From contig OX578280.1 in the NCBI GenBank assembly GCA_951217055.1, positions 41,491,628-41,555,627 on the forward strand: DNA of 64,000 nucleotides. The letters run 5' to 3'. A model generated the notes under the pieces. The model did no database searches. It was not told the DNA's origin and worked only from the letters and a program-made list of their open reading frames with translations. Position numbers and translations under genes: made by a program. How positions within the stretch are numbered: position 1 is the first letter of the stretch; each line of letters begins with the position of its first letter. The stretch is from Gerris lacustris (taxonomy: Eukaryota; Arthropoda; Insecta; Hemiptera; Gerridae). Below, piece by piece: positions 55,321 to 64,000 of this stretch.

Positions 55321-55706
55321 CTGTCAGAATTAAGTCTCATCTGATCCAACTGTAGTGTTTAGTTGCAGTGTTGCATTACTACTAACTTTAACTACAACAA
55401 TTTACTAGTTTGTTCTATATTTATGTATTTTTTTTTTATTAAATTATTTGTATTTATTTTTGGGAGATGTATTATTAATTAAGTTTGTTTTGATATAATT
55501 AATCAAGAATTGAGTGGATTTTAAGTAATTTTTAAAACAAAAAACTATGAGTATGAACTGAAGCATTTATCATTCATAATGAAAGATAAAAGTAAACAAG
55601 AAAAGGTAGTAAATAACAAACACTTCTACTAGTTCAAGTAATCAGTATATTGTCATAGACCATAAATAAGATACTTAGAATCCATGTGTTGCATTAACTT
55701 ATGCTT

Positions 55707-55842
55707 AGCTTTACCACATGCAATCCTCAGAGCGTGGAGTGGTCGTCAGACGAACAGTTTTAGGGGGCGCACCACAGATTTATGCGACACAGTGGGAGTA
55801 TATTTAAAGAACGCGGGAGGCATGTGGTAAAGCTCGCTGTCG
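55707..55842. mobile_element. Small GC-rich MITE with 15-bp inverted ends
   Basis: AGCTTTACCACATGC and GCATGTGGTAAAGCT form exact 15-bp ends around a ~105-bp core that is much richer in GC than its surroundings (GAGCGTGGAGTGGTCGTCAG; GGGGGCGCACC). The GC-rich text continues to about 55940, outside the right end. No TSD was assigned. Confidence 0.6.
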
Positions 55843-56193
55843 CTCATCGGTCTCTGTGCATGCGCAATCCCCCACTCCTGTGCTGCCTTTAGACTGAAAC
55901 TCTTTCCTGTTTGTTGCTCTATCCTGCAGGAAAGCGCCCAAGTGTAAAGTAAAGGCCATGAGACAAAATCTCTTTATTTTTTTTAAAGTACTTATATCTT
56001 TAAAGTATATATTCTTTTTTTAATAATTAGTTTAATTTAAGATTGGGGCTTATTATTATTATTATTATTTTCTTTTGTAAATTGGTGATTTATCTTTCTT
56101 TTTTTTTTAAATTTAATATATGTAAAAAATTAATTGATGTTTCTATGTGATGTAGCATTTACTCTTAAACATTAAACGCTTATTTATTCCTCC

Positions 56194-56227
<34 letters not shown>

Positions 56228-57172
56228 CTTTTTCAAATTATTTATTTTATTATTAAAAAATGTATTTATTAAGAGTATTTTTTTTATAATCATTATTAGT
56301 ATTATGATTATTAAAAATCTATTGTTTATTTATTATTAACCAATTAATTTTACTTGATTATGAATCGGATAAATATATTCACAATAATTTTATTTTACAA
56401 AACTGGTTTATGATTTTATTGTTTTTTTTGTAAGTACATAATTTAAAAATTTTTGTGTTATGGAATTTTCATAAGAGAAAATGAAAGAAAAAATCAATCA
56501 GGGTTACAAATAATATTTAAACAATTCCGAGTATATAAGGGAAAAAAGTGTAATAAACCAAATTAAGTTTAAAAAGAAAAATTAAATGAATAAATAAAAT
56601 AACAAAACTATTTGATTATAAATAATAATTTATTTCCCTTACAAAAAGATTATATAATAATGTTAAATTAAACATTATTTTGTAACTTTACATTTTTTGC
56701 AATTTAAAATTACTTTTTCTTTAGTATTAAATTATAATGAGATGTGGCTTTGGTTAAGAGTTGTTTACATTTTAATAGATATTGTTACATAAATAAATCC
56801 GTATTGTTGACCTCTAATAGTACTCACTAAATTCCGACGTCTTCTACCATAATAAGGTTGAGATGTCTATTTTTTTTTTTTTTTATAGTCTGATCTTGCC
56901 AAACACTGAACCTGGTTTCAGGTTTAATCTTGCTCTTTAAGTGAGGTCTCTTGACTGCTAGAATAGAAATAAAATGTAAGCAAACCTATGAATTTATGTG
57001 TCAAACCACAACAGTAGTTTATTTCAGATGCTAAATTCTTTCCTTCATATTTTTAAATTACTTTCGAGCTTGAGGATACCACCCGAAAGCTGAGCCCAGG
57101 ATTCTACATTGTAAACCACAAGTTTCCGCGAAGGCAGGGTTTATATAGGTCCAGATATGTATCTTTTCTAAG
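55843..57172. other. Non-coding stretch
   Basis: The first 110 bp are GC-rich (GCATGCGCAATCCCCCACTC) and could belong to an exon, promoter or repeat; no open frame or splice context decides this. The rest is AT-rich, with a T run at 56196-56227. Confidence 0.35.
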
Positions 57173-57660
57173 CTATGGTTTTGAATCCTGGGCACTCACA
57201 TGCAAGCTAGAATGTAGAGTGCAAGCTCAGGAAATGAGATTCCTTAAGTCTGAAGCAAAAAAACCAAAAGAGAATGGAGGATTCAGATAATCAGAAATAG
57301 CCTTGGGAGCACAACTTTAGCTCAGGTAGGCAATATTCCCTGAACAAGGCTGATGCCTTAGAATAAATGAAGAGTTACTTGGAAGTATAACCTCTTTAAA
57401 ATGTTCAGGGAAATCAAGTAATCATAGATGACATTAGAAAAACTCCTCTAGCTCAAATAGTCAATGCATATAGACTACGATGGTTTGGACATGGTTGAAG
57501 AATGAGATGGTAGAATTTCCCTCAACAAGCTGTTCGGCCTAGAGGAAGAAGAAGAGTTACTCGGAAGGATAACCTCTTTAACATGATCAGGAGAAAATGA
57601 ATGACATGGCCTCAAGGTTTGACGTAAGCACTGGACAGAAGTGAACAAAACCCTCTCTTG
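57172..57660 (+). pseudogene. LINE C-terminal remnant with internal duplication
   Basis: From 57174 the frame gives YGFESWALTCKLECRVQAQE followed by MRFLKS. Later come RLRWFGHG and RPRGRRRVTRKDNLFNMIR in other frames. YG(S)E(S/T)W.L, EMRFLR, LRWFGHV and GRP(R) are the ordered C-terminal motifs of CR1/RTE-like non-LTR reverse transcriptase proteins in insects. Stops and frameshifts show it is dead. A ~85-bp segment is repeated (57330-57412 and 57510-57594). Confidence 0.75.
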
Positions 57661-57959
57661 GGATATTTGTGTGATGTCTCTACTCTATGAATATGACTAA
57701 GTAAGTCTATACTCATACTAATCAAATATCAATGGTATCAAAGTGTGAGCTGTATCAAAGAAAACTCAAGCTTTCAGGAGACTCAAAAATCTGACAGAAA
57801 TTTTCATTAAAGTATTATTTTCTAGGTACCATTGATTATGATATGAATTTAATGTAATGACATCACACTTGAATCAATTATTTTTTTTTTTTTTCTAAAA
57901 TACAAGGGTACACTAGGGTAATGAGATTAAAAGTAGAACAAACCTAGTTTAGCCTTGTG

Positions 57960-58320
57960 CTACCCCAATTCTGGATTGAAGCAAGATAAACCAACCCCTT
58001 CATATCTCACTCACATGCGTGAGATTCATGTGTAGTGTTGGTTGGTAAACCCTGTCTTCAAAACTCCTGTACTACAGATTTTATTATTGATCCACCATGA
58101 GAGTGTCAACCTTGGTTTTACAGGCCGAGATGCTCCCTATTTGTTCAAGCCATGCTGGGTAGATATTGAAAGTCCGGTCTGGGAATTGAACTCAGATCTC
58201 TTGTGCTTCCAAATCCAAATACTGATGCCTGATGCTGCTTAATTGATTGGAGGGTCAACTACTCTCCTATATGAGTTACCCAGGCCCCGAAGTCCACTCA
58301 ACTCCGCTTTATGGTAGCGG
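57960..58320 (-). mobile_element. SINE-like element (copy 2)
   Basis: This is a diverged copy of the element at 32165-32530 in the same orientation. On the minus strand GAGTTCAATTCCC (near 58185) is the B-box-like motif. An imperfect direct copy of the TGTAGTGTTGGTTGGTAAAC block anchors the alignment. Confidence 0.6.
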
Positions 58321-58989
58321 TAGCCACCCTACTTTATTTATATTACTTACAAAGCCCACTTTTGTTATTTGACTAGAGTAAACAAATAGTCAACAAAACT
58401 CAAATAGTACAATGTCAAGCACATCATTATTACTTTATTAAAGCCATAATGCAAAAAAATGATAAAGTTTTTAATATATATGATATTATATATTATATTG
58501 CTTTATTCTAACTATGAAGTTGTATAAAAATAATTAATTGGTCTTGATAGTTTAGACTGAAAAGACAAATTGCTGTATAAATGAATTTGAATTGCTCGCT
58601 TATGAAACCGTCCTGTCACTTGCTGTCGTGTAAGAGTCAAATTTTAAATGAAATATGAGTAAGATTCGGTAATGCGTTTAAATTTGATAAAAATGTGTTG
58701 CATTAAAGGTAATACTATTGATTAATTAAAAAATATGTATATTGTAGCAAACAAAGGGAGAAAAATTGAATTTTTTGACTAAAGACATTAAAATAAAAAA
58801 ACTAACTGAGAAAATGGAATATTTTTTTCTTTGTAAATTGTGAATATATTTATCATTCTCTATTATTATGTATGAATGATTTTGTTTCTCTTGTAATATT
58901 TCTTTTCTTTTTTTATAAAACGCAAAAAGAAAAGTTATAGAAACAATATATATTTAAACCTACATATATAATTTAAAATTATATATTTT

Positions 58990-59395
58990 CAGTAGAACCT
59001 CATTTTAACAGACTAATAGGGGCTAATCTGAGGTTTGTCCGTCATATTGAAAGTTAACAACTAAATATTTTTTTCAAATAATAATTCATAAAGATGTACA
59101 TTGTATACAATAGTTAGCTATACTTTTTATTTTACATTACATAAAAGATACCCTAAAAAGTAGATTTATAAGCGATATTTGATAAATACTGAATTAAAGG
59201 AAACTTAATGCAGGATCTTGAGTCGGCATCGATTTGTGGAATTTCATAGAAAGTCTCGTCAAGTGGTAATGTCAAACGACAATTCGATGAATTCTGACAA
59301 TGACTTGTCCTGCTTGGACATACAGATGATAATAACCTTTTTTTATTATGTGTATTATTTTTTGTTTTATCTGTTATAGTGAGATTCTAGTGTAC
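58990..59395. mobile_element. Degenerate pogo-like MITE
   Basis: The left end CAGTAGAACCTCATTTTAAC (58990) and the right end GTTATAGTGAGATTCTAGTG-TA are imperfect inverted copies. The CAGTAGAACCTC start matches the element at 2667. It is older than the other members, judging by the mismatches. Confidence 0.55.
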
Positions 59396-59695
59396 TTATA
59401 TAAATACATGAAGGGTGCAGAGAAAAAAAAATCCATTAGTTAAATTTTTATTTAAAAATTGAATTGAAACCATCTGCTGGATGGTTTAATATGTAGTTTC
59501 TTAATATGCCACCTTTTTCGGTGAAAAGCCACATTAATACACTTAAAGCTAAGGTTGAATATTAGCTGATCTCGAGAAAAAAAAAAACAGTGATAGCACC
59601 TGTGTATGGGAATCATTGTAGTTTAAATATTCAATAATTCTTATTGGTTCCAATATTTTTGAAATTATTTTTTCTAATTACTGTTATTTAACTTT

Positions 59696-59698
<3 letters not shown>

Positions 59699-59777
<79 letters not shown>
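59699..59777. repeat. (TA)n microsatellite
   Basis: About 79 bp of uninterrupted TA. Confidence 0.95.
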
Positions 59778-59779
<2 letters not shown>

Positions 59780-60631
59780 GTTTTCCCCCAGTAAACTTAA
59801 TTTATATAAGAAAGCTTATTCTTTGTTAACTAAACTACTGAAATAAAAATAATAAATAAACATATAGCGAATTTTCCTGTTATTTTGAAATCAAAAAGCT
59901 AGAAGAATTATACGGAAAAGTTTAATCTTTGTAAAAAAAAGCTCTTTCCGAAATTTCATAATTTGAATAATAAAAAGTTAAAATATGTTAAATTTTTTGT
60001 TTTGTTTTAACTGCCTAAATGAAAACAATGAAACACTAAACATTTTATTACTATAAAATTGTTTCTTAAATTTAATTGGCAGATCTTGTGGTTGTATTTT
60101 TTAGTGTGTTCAAGGTATTTATTTTTAAGAAAACATATGAAAGCCACATTGGAAAAAAGTGGAATTTTACATTTACTTTAAACTTGGAAAAATGCTTTTC
60201 AAAGTTTGGAGCATAATTAAAAATTGACAAAACCTCAAATAAGATTAATATTTTAATTGTGGAATCTTTGAACATTTTTACAATACTTTGAGACCATTTA
60301 ATTCTACTTGCTGAACAACTTGATATTTTTATTTAATTTTAATAAAAATGTGGCATTACAATTTTTCCCCATGGATTCTCCATACAATAGAGCCCGGGGT
60401 ACTTAACATTTTATGAATCGGAACTTTTAAAAGGAAATTTGAGCAAGTTATTGTACAATTAGAAGTAAGGAACCTCAAGATCTGTCTTGATTTATTTAAA
60501 AATCACAAAATTTTTATACATTATAAATAAAAGCTCCTTTGTTATATTGTAAAATACTTTATAAAATAAATCAGTGTGTATGTTAGAAATTAATAAATAT
60601 ATAAATATTATTGTCTTAAATAAATAAAAAT

Positions 60632-60633
<2 letters not shown>

Positions 60634-60715
<82 letters not shown>
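60634..60715. repeat. (TA)n microsatellite
   Basis: About 82 bp of uninterrupted TA. Confidence 0.95.
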
Positions 60716-60721
<6 letters not shown>

Positions 60722-60974
60722 GTATATTATTTATATATAAATAATATTAAAAATTAAATTTATTAAAAAAAAGTGATCAATTATTAAAAGTGAATAAATT
60801 TATTATTAAAAATATATGTTTATAAATATATACTATATTACAAACGTGATGTGTTAAATTAAAAAAAATAAAAATATTTTGTATCACAAGAGAATTATTG
60901 TGTTTTTTTGTCTTTAAATGAATAGTAAAAATCAAAATTAATTATATATTGTGAATAATAAAAAAAAAGTTTTT

Positions 60975-61010
<36 letters not shown>

Positions 61011-61326
61011 CTATGTGTTTTTCTAGGTGTTTTTGTAAAAAAGAAATAAATAAAATAAAACATAATCTAGTTGTGTTTTTAAAAAATAAGAATGTTAGTT
61101 AAAACAAAGAAAAGAAAAAATATCAATGGATATTAATTATTATTAAGTTTGAAAAAAAATTAATAATCAATTGTGTAATAGATTAAGTGTTGTGTCTCCT
61201 TTAACCTGATAACCACCCCCACCCTTTATCAAAATCCCGATTATAAAAACAGATTTTTTATAAAATATAATAATATAAGAATAAAAAAATGTGTCTAATG
61301 TAAATAGGATTTTAAAAAAATGGGTA

Positions 61327-61331
<5 letters not shown>

Positions 61332-61393
<62 letters not shown>
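61332..61393. repeat. (TA)n microsatellite
   Basis: About 62 bp of uninterrupted TA. Confidence 0.95.
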
Positions 61394-61396
<3 letters not shown>

Positions 61397-62757
61397 GTTG
61401 TTAACCCTATGAGAATATATATATTATATATTCTTATTTCAAAATAAACCCATTTTTAATAACGTGTAAAAAAGAAAATAATAAATTTATATAGAAAATT
61501 TTAAATTTGTGTTACGTTAATATTTTTATGTATTCCTTGTCTCTTTTAACATTACTATATGAAGGCAGGATAGAAGAAATTCCATACATAAAATAGTCTG
61601 TCAATTAGTGTGGCACATAGCTTCTTTGTAGCTTATCGTTTACTTTAGCCCTTTAACGATTAGTGGTCCAGCAAATTTTTAAAAACAAAAATATTTCTTA
61701 AGTTCATTGTATTAAATAAGTGACCCCCTGAAAAAAAAAAAAAAAAATGTTTATATGAAAATTATTCATCCCTCATTCAAGCCAGAATCATAAAAAAGTA
61801 GGTGGTTCTGCAGAGTCCATTTCAATGACCTTTCTCTACTTGATTACTTTTCCCCAATGGCTTAGTGGTACCACTCAAGGACAACCAATATATTAAAAAT
61901 GGTAAATAAAAACAAAAAGGTACTAAGAAAATTATTTTTTATTTTTACCATATTTGAAATATTTATTAATAAAATAAATAATTAATTTGTCAGAAACAAA
62001 ATTTTGACAATAAGTATCAACAACAATAACCAAACCTGAGGTAAGTATTTCTATCAGGAGCAATACGGCTAGGAAATCTTTCAATGTACATCCGCTTAGC
62101 ATCTAATGCAATGCCACCAGCAAGTCCATAAATGAATTGCATTTCGGTCAAATTTGACAGATACAAAATGATTAATCACAAGACGCATTCAAATGACATC
62201 CACAACAGAACATAACTTGCTCACAAATATTTCTGGAATTGTTTTAAAAAAAATGATAAATCGACATGCAATAAAATTGAATACTAGCATATCTAAATCT
62301 TGATTTATGTACTATTAAAAACAACAAGCATTAGGACAGGAGATAAAATAAAATGTTTAACAAAAAAAAAAAAAAACTAATAGATAGAACACTTCCTTTA
62401 TATTTATCAACTACTTATCGACTGTATTTACAAAATTATTATGACCTAGAACAATCACTTGTAACAACTTTGATATAAAATCAGTTCTCTATAAAATTTT
62501 TGTGAAACTTATGTAGCAAAACTTGCTACATAGCAATGCAACAAGTATGAAAAAGCACAACAGAGCAATGCTGTACAAAATTGTTATATAGCAGGATTTA
62601 GAGGTTATGAAGAAGAAATCTTGATAGCCATTTGAAAGGGTCAGTAACGATCAAAAGAAAGCTGTGCTACAACATGTTATATAGCAAAAGTTATGCAGCA
62701 GACTTTGTTTTTAGGGTGAGCCGGGATTTAAAGAGCAAAAGTGTTAAAAAAAAAAAA

Positions 62758-63276
62758 ATTGGTGCGAGACAACTCAGACAAAATTTCTCATAAACAAATT
62801 CATAATTACTTAGCCCAGTGTTTTCCTGATTATAGAACATTTTATCAAAGTTTATCATAAAAATAGCTTCTCCTTGGCTAGGAATCGAACCTGGCCTCTC
62901 TCCGTCCGTGTTTAAAGCTATTTTCTTAGGAACTTGATTTTTCCCAGAAAACAGCTTATATCATTAGATTCATATTTAAATTGACCATCTTGTAGAATTT
63001 TTTAGTCAAAATCGTCAGTACCGTTTTCGAGAAATTATTTTATTCAGAGTTTTTGGGAGATAGCAACTACAAATTTGAAGCTGACATTTATTTCTTGATT
63101 TTCCTTCGGGGTATGATTTTTCTGAACATGTATGCCAAATTTCGACTGTCGTCTGCACAGGTGATAGGTGTTTTTTAAAAACTACTTTTTTAGCCTCTGG
63201 GGACCTCAAAACGTTAAAATCTATCAAAATCAAATTTTCGTGTCATCACAATATTTTCTCGTTATATGAGAAAGTA
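62758..63276 (-). repeat. ~600-bp dispersed repeat with tRNA-like B box (copy 3)
   Basis: This is the reverse complement of the family at 4909. The terminal hairpin form TACTTTCTC...GAGAAAATA is at 63252-63276. The B-box segment is GGCCAGGTTCGATTCCTAGC (about 62878-62898). The GTCTGAGTTGTCTCGCACC end is at 62760. It is more diverged than copies 1 and 2 and has small internal deletions. Confidence 0.75.
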
Positions 63277-63834
63277 AAAACTACAATAGCCAATGTTTGT
63301 TAAAGCCAATGTTAGTGTCAGAATATGTGCAACACTGTTATTAATTTATATGTTGCTATGGATATTGTTACTGTCATCTTGTCATATTCTTGTGAAAATA
63401 TAATCACTTCCTCTTTGTGTGTGATCCCTATGTGAACGTTTTTGTGTCTAGTTTAATAAGATATAATATGCTTATAGCCATAATCCCCAAGAGTTAGCTA
63501 TTGTTGACCTCTTTAGTTAGTATATTTAATACAATTGTTCTGTATTCAAACATTATCCATAGTTGATTTATACTAAACTCTTTAATATAGCTCTTAAAAT
63601 ATTATCCAAAAATCTCAAAACTAAGTAATTTTATTCAATAAATATTATATTGTAAATGCAACTTGTAAATGAATTAACCTAGACAATGTTTACAAGAATC
63701 TAAGAAAGGGAGAAACTCTGAAATATCACAAAAAAATAAGAAATACATAACATAGTTAATTAAACTTAATACATATAGTGATCCATATTATAAGTTAATG
63801 TAATAAATAACAACTATGAGCTATGTCAGCCATC
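63277..63834. other. AT-rich non-coding DNA
   Basis: Nothing recognisable was found. Confidence 0.4.
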
Positions 63835-64000
63835 AAGAAGTAGATCTGAGTGGAAGTGGAGAGGGAAGATAAGAACGGAGGGTTGCATGCAGTTTAAAAT
63901 GCTACAGTTAAAACTAAAAAGAAGCAAAACCAGATGGCTCCTGGGAATGAGTACATTTAACCTGAGAAACCTAGTTACCACAGGGCTCTGTCCTGGGTCC
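63835..64000 (+). pseudogene. LINE 3' fragment running off the window
   Basis: The frame includes RTEGCMQFKMLQLKLKRSKT then RWLLGMSTFNLRNL. This aligns with RMEGCRQSKIILPKLDKRKT and RWLIGLSRPNLRK of the fragment at 23640-23435. The element continues beyond the window end, so its state downstream is unknown. Confidence 0.55.

Larger units (their letters stand above)
59396..62757. other. AT-rich non-coding DNA
   Basis: It has three long (TA)n tracts (listed separately), an A run at about 60979-61008 and no coding signal. The frame at 60072-60275 is low in complexity. The segment 62500-62700 has loosely repeated TATATAGCA and CTACATAGCA phrases. Confidence 0.45.

Overview
The window is AT-rich animal DNA, most likely from an insect. 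The evidence is spliced exons with GT/AG introns, an animal-specific bHLH-zipper transcription factor gene, long (TA)n tracts, tRNA-derived SINE-like repeats and many kinds of DNA transposon. The repeat spectrum would suit a hemipteran, but that is a guess. There is no bacterial-type gene organisation, no CRISPR array and no rRNA or tRNA gene.

One cellular gene is recognisable. It is the 3' half of a Mad/Mxd-family (Max dimerization protein, Mxi1-like) gene on the + strand. Three coding exons (31092-31206, 31812-32052, 36485-36645) join in frame and give 171 residues: the helix-loop-helix after the basic region, a five-heptad leucine zipper, a serine-rich linker and the acidic/serine-rich C-terminus. 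The basic region and the N-terminal Sin3-interaction domain must lie in upstream exons. I could not find them in the first 31 kb, so that stretch is probably intron, at least in part.

Nearly everything else is transposon and repeat DNA. From left to right: foldback and pogo-like TA-flanked MITEs (1.7-3 kb and 5.7-6.1 kb); a ~0.6 kb family with a tRNA-like B box (4.9-5.5 kb, again at 34.4 and 62.8 kb); a recent three-fold tandem repeat whose units differ almost only in (TA)n length (7.07-8.94 kb); SINE-like elements (10.2, 11.8, 32.3, 58 kb); hAT-like elements with 8-bp target duplications (14.6-16.35, 21.95-23.43, 34.2-35.3 kb); mariner and LINE remnants (18.3-18.9 kb); two copies of a TTAA-flanked piggyBac-type MITE (20.65 and 33.4 kb); and a 2 kb Tc1/mariner-related element with ~750-bp inverted arms around a decayed transposase (25.86-27.9 kb). 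The 4.4 kb last intron of the Mxd gene is a stack of nested insertions.

From 36.65 kb to the end I see the Mxd 3' UTR, then AT-rich non-coding DNA. It holds (TA)n tracts, a 1.6 kb element with ~350-bp terminal inverted repeats (53.0-54.65 kb), LINE 3' fragments (50.9, 57.2, 63.8 kb) and small MITEs. No second host gene can be supported. No new multi-gene system is visible. The most informative features are the nested insertions, which give relative ages, and several structured non-coding elements.
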